Shown here in pieces: positions 7,672 through 16,004 of a stretch of 64,000 nucleotides of DNA (within the stretch, counting starts at the first letter, position 1; each line of letters starts with the position of its first letter). Both the position numbers and the translations under genes were made by a program. The DNA is from Comamonadaceae bacterium 2FH (GTDB lineage Bacteria > Pseudomonadota > Gammaproteobacteria > Burkholderiales > Burkholderiaceae_C). The DNA lies in assembly GCA_005503335.1 (NCBI GenBank), contig SCMQ01000018.1:1-64000 (forward strand), written 5' to 3'. Under the pieces are notes generated by a model that saw only the letters and a list, made by a program, of their open reading frames with translations, searched no databases and was not told where the DNA came from.

Positions 7672-9527
7672 GGCTGTTCCGTGGCAAGTTGGTCCAGAAG
7701 AAGGGAGAAGGCGTCTATCGCCAGTTGCATGTCGTCGCTGGTGCTGCTCTCCAGCGGGTTGTGGCTGATGCCGGCGTTCTCGCCGCGCACGAACAGCATG
7801 GCCTGGGGCATGATCTCGTGCAGCTTCATCGCGTCGTGGCCGGCGCCGCTGGGCATGCGGTACAGCGGCACGCCCAGGGCCTGCACGGCGCGCTCCCAGC
7901 GCGCCTGCCAGGCCGGTGCGCTAGGTGCGGCGGCGGCGCACATGGTTTCCTCCAGGCGGTGGTGCAGGCCGCGGCGCTCGCAGATCGCGGCGAGCTCGGC
8001 CAGCACGTCGCGCGCCAGCGCGTCGCGCTGCGCGTCGGTGGGCGCGCGCATGTCCAGCGAGAACTGGCAGCGTCCCGGCACCACGTTGATCGAGCCATTG
8101 GGCACCTGCAGCTGGCCCACGGTGGCGACCGAGTCGCCGTCCTGCGCCGCGCGCCGCTCGGCGTACAGCACCAGCTCGGCCACGGCGGCGGCGGCGTCGC
8201 GGCGCCGGTCCATGGGCGTGGTGCCGGCGTGGCTGGCCATGCCGATCACCTCGCCCAGGTAGCGCACGCTGCCGTTGATCGAGCTCACGATGCCCAGCGG
8301 CAGGTTGAGCTCGTTGAGCACCGGTCCCTGCTCGATGTGGACCTCGACGAAGCCGAGGTAGCGCGCCGGGTCGCGCTGCAGCTTGGGGATGTCGGCGATG
8401 CACAGGCCCGCGTGCTGCATGGCCTCGCGCATGGTGACGCCGTCGGCGTCCTGCTGGTCCAGCCACTCGGGCTGGAAATGGCCGGTCAGCGCGCCCGAGC
8501 CCAGGAAGGTGGCCTTGTAGCGCTGGCCTTCCTCCTCGGCGAAGCCCACGACCTCGATGCCGAAGGGCAGGCGCCGGCCCTGGCGCGAGAGCTCGCGCAC
8601 GCAGGCCATGGGCACGAAGATGCCCAGGCGCCCGTCGTACTTGCCGCCGTTGCGCACCGTGTCGTAATGCGAGCCTGTAAGCAGCCAGCGGGCCCCCACG
8701 CTTGTCGCTTCGCGTACTGCGCTGCCCCCCGAGGGGGCCGTGCCTTGCTCGGGGCGGCCCGTCGCGGCGGCGATGGCCCCCGGCTGGGCCGCATGGTAGC
8801 GGCCCACCACGTTGCCGACCGCGTCGATCTCGACCTCGTCGAAGCCGCAGTCGCGCATCCAGTGGCTGATGCGCTGGGCGCAGGCGCGGTGCGCGTCGGT
8901 CAGGTAGGTGACGGTGAGCTCGCCGCGCTCGGCGTAGCCCGGGTCGCTGTGCTGGGCCAGCCTCTCGTGCCAGTCCCAGCAGTCGTTGCCCAGGCCGGGC
9001 TCGACGCCGAACTTGTCGTTCAGGCGCAGCTCGACCACGCGGTGGATGTTGCGCAGGCATTCCTGCAGCTCGAAATCCGGGTGGTTGTCCAGACGGCGCT
9101 CGAAGGCCTCGATGATCTGCTGCTTGGAGAGGCCCGCGCCGCGCGGCCCGCGCACGGCCAGGATGAAGGGCCAGCCGAACTTGGCGTTGTAGTCGGCGTT
9201 CAGGCGCTGGATCGTGGCGAACTCCTCGGGCGTGCAGTCGGTCAGGCCGGCCTTGGTCTGCTCGTTGGTCGATTCGGCGGTCAGCGTCTTGCTGACCATG
9301 GCCTTGCCGGCCAGCTCGGGGTGGGCGCGGATCAGGCCGATCTGCGCCTCGCGCCCGGCCTCCTCGAGCACGCGCGTCATCGCGTGCTTGAGCTGGGCCA
9401 GCGAGTGGAAGGGGCGCTGCGCCAGCGCGCGCTCGGCGATCCATGGCGAGTGCTCGTACAGGCCGTCGAGCAGCTGGGCGGCCTGCTCGGGCGTGGCGGC
9501 GTTGACTTGTTCCAGGGTGATGGGCAT
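7668..9527 (-). CDS. Fused OHCU decarboxylase (UraD) - allantoate amidohydrolase (AllC)
   Basis: 619-residue fusion. Residues 1-174 are a UraD domain, which decarboxylates 2-oxo-4-hydroxy-4-carboxy-5-ureidoimidazoline to S-allantoin; the catalytic histidine is His69 in IRAHPELAGK. Residues from about 205 on are an M20-type allantoate amidohydrolase with metal and substrate motifs GSHYDTVRNGGKYDGR, FAEEEGQRY, HAGTTPMDRRRDA, HIEQGPVL and SGAGHDAMK. The ATG at 9527 is 8 bases after the puuE stop. Residues 252-279, between GNVVGRYHAA and WLLTGSHYDT, are an extra 28-residue stretch encoded by a repeat (8691-8781); homologues join these segments with a short loop. The fusion links steps on either side of PuuE. 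Confidence 0.9.
   Translation of the reverse strand: MPITLEQVNAATPEQAAQLLDGLYEHSPWIAERALAQRPFHSLAQLKHAMTRVLEEAGREAQIGLIRAHPELAGKAMVSKTLTAESTNEQTKAGLTDCTPEEFATIQRLNADYNAKFGWPFILAVRGPRGAGLSKQQIIEAFERRLDNHPDFELQECLRNIHRVVELRLNDKFGVEPGLGNDCWDWHERLAQHSDPGYAERGELTVTYLTDAHRACAQRISHWMRDCGFDEVEIDAVGNVVGRYHAAQPGAIAAATGRPEQGTAPSGGSAVREATSVGARWLLTGSHYDTVRNGGKYDGRLGIFVPMACVRELSRQGRRLPFGIEVVGFAEEEGQRYKATFLGSGALTGHFQPEWLDQQDADGVTMREAMQHAGLCIADIPKLQRDPARYLGFVEVHIEQGPVLNELNLPLGIVSSINGSVRYLGEVIGMASHAGTTPMDRRRDAAAAVAELVLYAERRAAQDGDSVATVGQLQVPNGSINVVPGRCQFSLDMRAPTDAQRDALARDVLAELAAICERRGLHHRLEETMCAAAAPSAPAWQARWERAVQALGVPLYRMPSGAGHDAMKLHEIMPQAMLFVRGENAGISHNPLESSTSDDMQLAIDAFSLLLDQLATEQP
8691..8781. repeat. In-frame repeat insertion within uraD/allC
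   Basis: An 84-bp stretch flanked by 7-bp direct repeats GGCCCCC (8691-8697 and 8775-8781). It contains the near-palindrome GCCCCCCGAGGGGGC and a second GC-rich inverted segment. It is a multiple of three and adds 28 residues (including GTAPSGGSAVREATS) to a loop of the amidohydrolase. Repeats of this type occur between genes in Comamonadaceae as far as I recall; an intragenic copy is unusual. Confidence 0.65.
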
Positions 9528-9535
9528 GGCGGGCC

Positions 9536-10480
9536 TCAGGCGGTGAAGGGGTGGGTCTGCTTCCAGTGGCGCGCGATCTCGATGCGGCGGCAGATCCAGA
9601 CGCGGTCGTGCTTGGCGATATGGTCGAGGAAGCGCTGCAGCGCCACGATGCGGCCGGGGCGGCCGAGCAGGCGGCAGTGCATGCCTATGCTCATCATCTT
9701 GGGTGCCTCGTCGCCCTCGGCGTAGAGCGCGTCGAAGCTGTCCTTCATGTACTGGAAGAAGGGGTCGGCGTGCGAGTAGCCCTGGGGCAGGGCGAAGCGC
9801 ATGTCGTTGCAGTCCAGCGTGTAGGGCACGATGAGCTGGGGCACGACCTCGCCGTCGGTCTTCCTGACCTTCATCCAGAACGGCAGGTCGTCGCCGTAGT
9901 AGTCGCTGTCGTACTCGAAGCCGCCGTAGTCGGCGACCAGGCGGCGCGTGTTGGGGCTGTCGCGGCCGGTGTACCAGCCCAGGGCGCGCTCGCCGGTCAG
10001 CTGCTCGATCGCTTCCATCCCGAGGCGCATGTGCTCGCGCTCGGTGGCCTCGTCCAGGTTCTGGTAGTGGATCCAGCGCCAGCCGTGGCAGGCGATCTCG
10101 TGGCCCAGTTCCTTGAACGCAGCGGTGAGCTCGGGATGGCGCTGCAGCGCCATGCCGACGCCGAACACCGTCAGCGGCAGGCCGCGCTGCTCGAACTCGC
10201 GCAGCAGGCGCCACACGCCCGCGCGCGAGCCGTACTCGTAGATGCCCTCCATGCTGATGTGGCGCCCGGGGTAGCTGGCCGGGTTGAACATCTCGGAGAG
10301 GAATTGCTCGGAGCCGGCGTCGCCGTGCAGGGTGGCGTTCTCGCCGCCCTCCTCGTAGTTGAGCACGAACTGCACGGCGATGCGGGCATTGCCGGGCCAG
10401 CGCGCGTGCGGCGGATTGCGGCCGTAGCCGACCAGGTCGCGCGGGTAGGGCAGGGTGGCGTCGTAGATGGCTTGAGTCAT
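9536..10480 (-). CDS. puuE: Allantoinase PuuE (polysaccharide-deacetylase fold)
   Basis: 314 residues, the usual PuuE length. The enzyme opens the hydantoin ring of S-allantoin to allantoate and is unrelated to AllB-type allantoinases. Diagnostic segments are LVGYGRNPPHARWPG near the N terminus, NYEEGGEN, CHGWRWIHYQ (131-140), GWYTGRDSPNTRRL, YDSDYYGDDLP and YTLDCNDMRF. Its start overlaps the gntR stop by ATGA, and its stop lies 8 bases before uraD/allC. The order gntR-puuE-uraD/allC-M20 forms one minus-strand operon. Confidence 0.93.
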   Translation of the reverse strand: MTQAIYDATLPYPRDLVGYGRNPPHARWPGNARIAVQFVLNYEEGGENATLHGDAGSEQFLSEMFNPASYPGRHISMEGIYEYGSRAGVWRLLREFEQRGLPLTVFGVGMALQRHPELTAAFKELGHEIACHGWRWIHYQNLDEATEREHMRLGMEAIEQLTGERALGWYTGRDSPNTRRLVADYGGFEYDSDYYGDDLPFWMKVRKTDGEVVPQLIVPYTLDCNDMRFALPQGYSHADPFFQYMKDSFDALYAEGDEAPKMMSIGMHCRLLGRPGRIVALQRFLDHIAKHDRVWICRRIEIARHWKQTHPFTA

Positions 10481-11142
10481 GACAGGGCGAGGGAAATGTC
10501 GTGGGAGGGAAGCTTGCGGTCGAAGGTCAGGCTGGCCTCGACATGGGTCAGGTGCTCGTTCATCAGGCGCACGGCCAGCGCCTCGTCGCGCGCGGCCAGG
10601 GCGGCCACGATCGCGTCATGCTCTTCGCTCGAGTGCTGGGCCGCGACCTGGCTCTGGTACATCAGCGTGATCAGGGCGCAGCGCGAGATCAGCTCGCCCA
10701 GCATCTGGGCCAGCACCTCGTTGCCCATCAGCTCGGCCATGCGCACGTGGAAGTCGCCCAGCAGCTCGGTGCGGCCCGGCACGTCCTCGCGCTCGACGGC
10801 GAGCTTTTCCTCGGCCACGTGGGCCTTGAGGGCCTTGAGCTTGGGCGCAGTGACCTCGCGCACGAAGGCGCGCACCATCTCGGTCTCGAGCATGCGGCGC
10901 ACGGCGAACACCTGGCGCGCCTCTTGGACCGAGGGGGCCGCGACGAAGGCGCCGCGTGCCGGCTCGAGCCGGATCAGGCGGTTCTGCGAAAGCTGGAACA
11001 GGGCCTGGCGCACCAGGGTGCGCGAGACGCCGAAATGGTCAGCCAGCTTCTGCTCGGCCAGCTTGGCGCCGGGCAGCAGCCGGTGCTCGACGATGGCCCG
11101 GGTCAGGGCCTCGACGATGGTATGGGTGGTGGATGTCTCCAT
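10477..11142 (-). CDS. GntR-family regulator of the allantoin operon (FCD domain)
   Basis: 221 residues. The winged HTH spans about 5-70 (FGVSRTLVRQALFQL), followed by an FCD domain with LGDFHVRMAELMGN and SSEEHDAIVAAL. It is the first gene of the allantoin operon and overlaps puuE by four bases. A strong palindrome with core AAAAGTGTATACACTTTT lies 24 bases upstream of its ATG, so autoregulated control of the whole operon is likely. Allantoin or a downstream carboxylate is a plausible effector, but this is inferred. Confidence 0.88.
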   Translation of the reverse strand: METSTTHTIVEALTRAIVEHRLLPGAKLAEQKLADHFGVSRTLVRQALFQLSQNRLIRLEPARGAFVAAPSVQEARQVFAVRRMLETEMVRAFVREVTAPKLKALKAHVAEEKLAVEREDVPGRTELLGDFHVRMAELMGNEVLAQMLGELISRCALITLMYQSQVAAQHSSEEHDAIVAALAARDEALAVRLMNEHLTHVEASLTFDRKLPSHDISLALS

Positions 11143-11166
11143 GCAGGAATCATAGTCCGAACTTCG

Positions 11167-11184
11167 AAAAGTGTATACACTTTT
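11167..11184. promoter_or_regulatory. Palindromic operator upstream of the allantoin operon
   Basis: Perfect 18-base palindrome AAAAGTGTATACACTTTT. It extends to near-symmetry over about 27 bases, with CTTC on the left and GAAG on the right. It is centred on TGTATACA, like the site before the NCS1 permease, and lies immediately upstream of the gntR ATG. Confidence 0.75.
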
Positions 11185-11328
11185 GAAGACAGTTATGGTT
11201 TCTACCTAGGTGCGATGGGGCGCAGCATCGCTTGGGCGAACGCCAGCAGCGCCGACCCGCTCAAGCGGTGGCGCGGTGCATGACGCAGCGGGAAGGGGAT
11301 GGGGTCGGCGAGGCGCGCAGGCGCGGGA

Positions 11329-11859
11329 TCAGTCCTGGCCCTCGGTCAGCGTGTCGAGCTGGAAGCGCCCGCTCTTGTGCCACAGCCAGGTGTCGGTGTA
11401 GGTCACGCGGCCCAGGCGGGCCGGGGCGGGGAAGGGCGAGGCCTGGCGCACGGTGCGCTCGATCTCGGCCATGACCTCGGGCGCGTGGCGCGGCGCGCGC
11501 ATCCAGCGCGTGGCCTGCACCCGGCCCTGGGGGTCCAGATCCACCTGCAGCACGCCCACGGCGTAGAGCAGCGGCGGCAGGCGGCCCTTGTAGATGCGTT
11601 GGGCGTTGAGCCCGTAGAGGTGGCCGGCGGCGTCGCGCCGGTACTCGCGCGCCGACGCGGCGGCGGATTGGCGGCCCGGCGGGGCCGCGGCGGCGGGTGC
11701 CGGCGTCGGCTCTGCCGGGGCGGCGGGTGCGGCCGGGGCCGGCGCTTCGGGGCGGCTCACGCAGCCCGCCACGAGGGCGGCGGCGCCGGCTGCGGCGGCG
11801 GCCAGCATCAACTCACGGCGCTGGCGGTTCTGGATGGGGAGGGGGGCGGGGCGTTGCAT
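11329..11859 (-). CDS. Predicted lipoprotein with TonB-like C-terminal region
   Basis: 176 residues. An arginine-rich N terminus (QNRQRRELMLAAAA) leads to a hydrophobic helix and a lipobox ending LVAGC, so this is a likely lipidated envelope protein. A Pro/Ala-rich linker (about 38-65) follows. The C-terminal half (IYKGRLPPLLYAVGVLQVDL, then ERTVRQASPFPAP) resembles the TonB C-terminal fold used in periplasmic energy-transducing or orphan proteins. The ATG at 11859 has AGGAG upstream. No partner ExbB/ExbD genes are near. It is unlikely to belong to purine metabolism; it lies convergent to nothing and divergent from xdhC. Confidence 0.65.
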   Translation of the reverse strand: MQRPAPLPIQNRQRRELMLAAAAAGAAALVAGCVSRPEAPAPAAPAAPAEPTPAPAAAAPPGRQSAAASAREYRRDAAGHLYGLNAQRIYKGRLPPLLYAVGVLQVDLDPQGRVQATRWMRAPRHAPEVMAEIERTVRQASPFPAPARLGRVTYTDTWLWHKSGRFQLDTLTEGQD

Positions 11860-12003
11860 GAGGACTCCTGGGGTCCGGCGGTATCCGTGTCTCTGTATCG
11901 GGCGTATGCGAATCGTGGCAGCTTGGCCGCTCTCGTTCGGAGCATACTTTGCCCGAAATTCTCCGGTGCAAATGTTGGAACGCAGAGATAAAGGTATCGG
12001 CTT

Positions 12004-12801
12004 GTGAACCTGGCGCAAGAATTCCTGACCCGGCTGGCGCGGGAGCCGGCCGTGCTGGTCACCATGGACAGCGTCCAGGGCTCGGGCCCGCGCGAGGTCG
12101 GGGCCTGGATGGCGGTGTTCGCGCAGGGCGAGGTCGGCACCATAGGCGGCGGGCATCTGGAGTTTCAGGCGCAGCAGCAGGCCCGTGAGGGCCTGCGTGG
12201 CGAGGCGCTGGTTCCGCTGCGGCGCTTCGCGCTGGGCCCCAGCCTGGGCCAATGCTGTGGTGGGGTGGTGCATCTGCGCTTCGAGCAAGTGGGGCCGGCG
12301 GACGCGGCCTCGCTGCACACGCGGCTGGCCGCTGCGCGCGCGCCGCTGGCGCTGTTCGGCGGCGGCCATGTGGGCCGGGCCCTGATCGAGGTGCTGGGCC
12401 GGCTGCCGTTCGAGCTGCTCTGGGTCGACAGCCGCGACGACATCTTTCCGGACCAGCTGCCCGACAACGTGCGCTGCGAGCATTCGGAACCGGTGCAGGC
12501 GGCGGTGCGTGACCTGGCCCCCGGCAGCCGCGTGCTGATCATGAGCTTCAGCCATGCCGAGGACCTGGACGTGGTGGCGGCCTGCCTGCAGCGCCTGCGC
12601 GAGCGGGCCGACCTGCCCTTCATAGGCCTGATCGGCAGCAAGACCAAATGGGCCGCCTTCCGCCACCGCTTGCGCGAGCGCGGCTTCAGCGAGGCCGAAT
12701 GCGCGCGCGTGACCTGCCCGATCGGCCTGCCCGGCATCGGCGGCAAGCAGCCCGAGGTGATCGCGGTCTCGGTCGCGGCGCAGCTGTTGCAGACGCTCTG
12801 A
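12004..12801 (+). CDS. xdhC: XdhC-family xanthine dehydrogenase accessory protein
   Basis: 265 residues. XdhC proteins bind molybdenum cofactor, promote its sulfuration and hand it to the xanthine dehydrogenase large subunit. The N-terminal XdhC/CoxI domain includes SVQGSGPREVGAWM and the QCCGG motif (about residues 80-84). The C-terminal Rossmann-like domain starts at LFGGGHVGRAL and ends with CPIGLPGIGGKQPEVIAVSV. It begins with GTG and a weak AAAGG upstream. No xdhA or xdhB lies in this window, so the partner enzyme must be elsewhere; the placement among allantoin genes fits purine oxidation. Confidence 0.9.
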   Translation: MNLAQEFLTRLAREPAVLVTMDSVQGSGPREVGAWMAVFAQGEVGTIGGGHLEFQAQQQAREGLRGEALVPLRRFALGPSLGQCCGGVVHLRFEQVGPADAASLHTRLAAARAPLALFGGGHVGRALIEVLGRLPFELLWVDSRDDIFPDQLPDNVRCEHSEPVQAAVRDLAPGSRVLIMSFSHAEDLDVVAACLQRLRERADLPFIGLIGSKTKWAAFRHRLRERGFSEAECARVTCPIGLPGIGGKQPEVIAVSVAAQLLQTL

Positions 12802-12810
12802 GGGGCCCTC

Positions 12811-13476
12811 TCAGTTGAGGTCGAGCGTGAGCCGCGCGCGGGCCAGCAGCACGCCGCAGGCGATGCCGTCCAGCACCGGGCGGCCCACGCGGGCCGTCAG
12901 CGCCGGCGCGTAGCCGCACAGCACGGCCCCGGCCAGCACCAGGCTGTCCGCGCCGGCGGCCAACAGTCCCTGCGCCGCGGCCGCCAGGGCCTCGAGCACG
13001 GCCGGATCGGGCGCGCCGGGAGGCGCACCGTAGGCCTGGGGCAGCTCGGGCGCGGCCAGGCCCGCCAGGCGCGAGGCCAGGCCCAGTGATGCCACATGGG
13101 CTTCGTAGAGCGGCGCCATCTGCGGCCCCAGGGTCAGCAGGCCGAAGCGGGGGCCGTGCAGCAGGGCCATCAGGCAGGCCGCCTCGGTCATGCCGATCAC
13201 CGGCCGGGGGCTGAGCGCGGCGCGCGTTTCGGCCAGGCCGCAGTCGAGCGAGATGGCGATCAGCACCGCGTCGTGCTCAGGGCCATGCCGGCGTGCCATC
13301 GCGAGCACCTGCTCGGCCGCCGCCGGCAGCTGGTCGGACTGGGTCACGGCGCGCGGGCCTTCGCTGGCCGTGAGCGCCGTCAGATGATCGGCGGGGCCCA
13401 GCAGCGGCCGCGCCGAGGCCGCGAGCCGCTCGGTGATGTTTTCCGAACTGTTGGGATTGATCAGCAGCAGCTGCAA
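12811..13476 (-). CDS. Asp/Glu/hydantoin racemase family protein
   Basis: 221 residues, same family as the protein at 3140-3889. The N terminus MQLLLINPNSSENITERL matches. I chose the TTG at 13476, which has GGAG seven bases upstream and lies just beyond the upstream gntR stop; the open frame runs on to 13548 inside that gene. The first active-site cysteine is kept (AISLDCGLAE), but at the second site the usual Gly-Cys-Ala reads LAGAVLCGYA, with Cys displaced by several positions, so racemase activity is uncertain. It is coupled to a GntR regulator and faces the hydantoinase operon. The 9 bases to xdhC contain a small shared inverted repeat. Confidence 0.7.
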   Translation of the reverse strand: MQLLLINPNSSENITERLAASARPLLGPADHLTALTASEGPRAVTQSDQLPAAAEQVLAMARRHGPEHDAVLIAISLDCGLAETRAALSPRPVIGMTEAACLMALLHGPRFGLLTLGPQMAPLYEAHVASLGLASRLAGLAAPELPQAYGAPPGAPDPAVLEALAAAAQGLLAAGADSLVLAGAVLCGYAPALTARVGRPVLDGIACGVLLARARLTLDLN

Positions 13477-13477
13477 T

Positions 13478-14197
13478 TCAAGACTCCATGTCCAGAAACA
13501 CCGCCTCGAGGTCGGCCTCCACCGCCGCGTCGTCGAGCGAGACGCCATGCTCGATGTGGTCCAGGTGGGCCAGCATCAGCTGCTGCGCGTGCGCCAGGTC
13601 GCGCCGCGCGATGGCGTCGATGATGTCGGTGTGCTCGTCGGCGCGGCAGCTGGCGGCCGTGGGCGCGTCGAACAGCAGGATGATGAGGCAGGTCAGGGTG
13701 CTGAGCTCGCGCATCGAGCGCACGTAGGCGAAATTCCCCGCCAGGTCGGCCAGCAGGCGGTGGAACTCGCCCGACAGCCGGATCACGGCGCGCCGGTCGT
13801 CGCGGCGGCGGGCCTCGAGCTCGATCTCCTGGTGCTGGCGCAGGCGCTCCACTTTTTCGGGCGTGAGGGTCTTGACCAGGCGCTGCAGCACCGCGGGCTC
13901 GATCACGCGCCGGGCCTCGAACACGTCCATGGCGCGCTCGGGCGTGGGCTTGGCCACGAAGGCGCCGCGCTGGGGGTACAGGTCGACCACCTGCTCGTGC
14001 GCCAGCCGCGCCAGCACCTCGCGCACCCGCGTGCGGCTGACGTTGAAGATGTTGGCCAGCCGGTCCTCGCCCAGCTTGGTGCCCGGGTGCAGGCGGTGCT
14101 CGAGGATGGCCGCGTAAATCTTTTCGTAGATCTCGTCGCTTGCGGCCTCGCGCTCGTTGCGGGGGGCGGGGGGCTTGGCTCTGGCTTGGTGCGGCAT
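13478..14197 (-). CDS. GntR-family regulator of the hydantoinase locus (FCD domain)
   Basis: 239 residues from the ATG at 14197 (MPHQARAKPP); the open frame continues far upstream but without conserved content. The winged HTH spans about 20-90 (FNVSRTRVREVLARL). The FCD domain has LSGEFHRLLADLAGN and CRADEHTDIIDAI. It is divergent from the hydantoinase gene, with a 367-base gap holding the palindrome AGTGTAAACACT, so it probably represses both directions. It is followed within two bases by the racemase-like gene. Confidence 0.82.
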   Translation of the reverse strand: MPHQARAKPPAPRNEREAASDEIYEKIYAAILEHRLHPGTKLGEDRLANIFNVSRTRVREVLARLAHEQVVDLYPQRGAFVAKPTPERAMDVFEARRVIEPAVLQRLVKTLTPEKVERLRQHQEIELEARRRDDRRAVIRLSGEFHRLLADLAGNFAYVRSMRELSTLTCLIILLFDAPTAASCRADEHTDIIDAIARRDLAHAQQLMLAHLDHIEHGVSLDDAAVEADLEAVFLDMES

Positions 14198-14564
14198 GGG
14201 GGCGTGCTTCGGTGGGGCGGGTGCCGGCGCAACGCCCCTGCATGGTGCGGGCGATGCCTTGGGCGCATGGCAGTGGCTCGGACGAGGGACTCCAGGAAGT
14301 TGGGGGCAGCGTCGGCGCTGGCTGGCCGTGCGGCAATGATGCGGCGCAGCGTTTTTGTTGACATCAGTGTAAACACTAGATGTGACATTGAAGTTTTCGA
14401 TGATTATTCGTTTGCGCGCCGGAAATCGTCCAACTTGGTGCGAAATCCATGGCACAGGAATTGCAAGTTGTTGGGAGTTTTGATGAATATTTTTCTCATG
14501 TTTGTAAATCATATTGCTGACAATGTGTCGGACTCGTCGAGCCGGTCTCTGCGTGGAGGCGGCC
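14198..14564. other. Intergenic region between gntR and hydantoinase
   Basis: 367 bases without a gene. The first part is GC-rich, unconserved upstream reading of the gntR frame. The section from about 14345 to 14530 is AT-rich, unlike its surroundings, and carries the operator-like palindrome at 14366-14377. It is the likely double promoter region. No other structure was recognised. Confidence 0.55.
14366..14377. promoter_or_regulatory. Candidate GntR operator at the hydantoinase locus
   Basis: AGTGTAAACACT has 5-bp perfect arms around AA. Flanking CATC and GATG extend the symmetry, with one extra base on the right. It lies between divergent gntR and hydantoinase genes in an AT-rich patch. 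Confidence 0.5.
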
Positions 14565-16004
14565 ATGTCTGAGGCCTTCGACCTGGTCGTGCGCCACGCC
14601 CGCGTGGCCACCGCCAGCGATACCTTCGAGGCCGACCTCGGCATACGCGACGGCCGCATCGTGCAGATCGGCACCCAGCTGCCCGCCGGCGCGCGCGAGA
14701 TCGACGCGGCCGGCCGCGTCGTCACCCCCGGCGGCGTCGACGCCCATTGCCACCTGGACCAGCCCATGGCTCCGCCGGTGCGCATGGCCGACGACTTCGA
14801 CAGCGGCACCCGCGCCGCCGCCTGCGGCGGCACCACCACCGTGATTCCCTTCGCCGCCCAGGAAAAGGGCCAGTCGCTGCGCGCCGCCGTCGCCGACTAC
14901 CACCGCCGCGCCGAAGGCCGTGCCCATGTGGACTACGCCTTCCACCTGATCGTCAGCGACCCCACGCCCCAGGTCCTGGGCGAGGAATTGCCCGCCCTGA
15001 TCCGCGAGGGCTACAGCTCGTTCAAGATCTACATGACCTACGACGAGCTCAAGCTCGACGACGGCCAGATCCTCGACGTGCTGGCCGTCGCGCGCCAGCA
15101 CGGCGCCATGGCCATGGTCCATGCCGAGAACGCCGACTGCATCGCCTGGCTGACCAAGCGCCTGGAAGCGGCCGGCCAGACCGCGCCGCGCTTTCATGGC
15201 CTGAGCCGCCCCATGCTGGTCGAGCGCGAGGCCACCCACCGTGCCATCGCCCTGGCCGAGCTGGTGGACACGCCCATCCTGGTCGTCCATGTCTCGGGAC
15301 GCGAGGCGGTGGAGCAGATCCGCTGGGCGCGCGCCCAGGGCCTCAAGGTCTTCGCCGAGACCTGCCCCCAGTACCTGTTCCTCTCCGCCGAGGATCTGGG
15401 CATAGACAACAGCTACCTGGGCGCGCGCTGCGTCTGCAGCCCGCCGCCGCGCGACAAGGCCAACCAGCAGGTGATCTGGGACGGCCTGGCCGACGGCCTG
15501 TTCACCGTCTTCTCCTCCGACCACGCGCCCTTCAACTACGACAGCCCCGAGGGCAAGAAGCCCGGCGGCCAGGAGGTGGCCTTCCGCCACATCCCCAACG
15601 GCATCCCCGGCATAGAGACGCGCATGGCGCTCTTGTACTCCGAGGGCGTGCTGGGCGGGCGCATCACCCTGAACCGCTTCGTCGAGCTCACCGCCACCAA
15701 CCCGGCCAAGGCCTATGGCCTGCACCCGAGGAAGGGCACCATCGCCGTGGGGGCCGACGCCGACCTGGTGGTCTGGGACGAGGGCGAGCGCACCATACGC
15801 AACGCCGATCTACACCACGCGGTGGACCACACGCCCTACGAGGGCCAGCGCCTGCGCGCCTGGCCGGGCCTCACGATCGCGCGCGGCGAGGTCGTCTGGG
15901 ACGGCCAGGACTTCCGGCCGCCGTCCCGGCCCGGGCAGTTCCTGGCCTGCGGCGCGCCCACGCTGCTGCCCAGGGTCGGTGGGGCAACGGGGAGCGCCGC
16001 ATGA
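14565..16004 (+). CDS. Dihydropyrimidinase/D-hydantoinase
   Basis: 479-residue cyclic amidohydrolase that opens hydantoin or dihydropyrimidine rings to N-carbamoyl acids. Binuclear zinc ligands are visible: His61 and His63 in DAHCHLDQP, the carbamylated lysine Lys154 in SSFKIYMTYD, and downstream histidines in MVHAENAD and LVVHVSGREA, plus FSSDHAPFNYD. The ATG at 14565 has GGAGG upstream; earlier in-frame ATGs do not. Its stop overlaps the next gene (ATGA). Together with a racemase and a permease this would make a hydantoin-using unit, but no carbamoylase is adjacent apart from the M20 proteins. Confidence 0.9.
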   Translation: MSEAFDLVVRHARVATASDTFEADLGIRDGRIVQIGTQLPAGAREIDAAGRVVTPGGVDAHCHLDQPMAPPVRMADDFDSGTRAAACGGTTTVIPFAAQEKGQSLRAAVADYHRRAEGRAHVDYAFHLIVSDPTPQVLGEELPALIREGYSSFKIYMTYDELKLDDGQILDVLAVARQHGAMAMVHAENADCIAWLTKRLEAAGQTAPRFHGLSRPMLVEREATHRAIALAELVDTPILVVHVSGREAVEQIRWARAQGLKVFAETCPQYLFLSAEDLGIDNSYLGARCVCSPPPRDKANQQVIWDGLADGLFTVFSSDHAPFNYDSPEGKKPGGQEVAFRHIPNGIPGIETRMALLYSEGVLGGRITLNRFVELTATNPAKAYGLHPRKGTIAVGADADLVVWDEGERTIRNADLHHAVDHTPYEGQRLRAWPGLTIARGEVVWDGQDFRPPSRPGQFLACGAPTLLPRVGGATGSAA

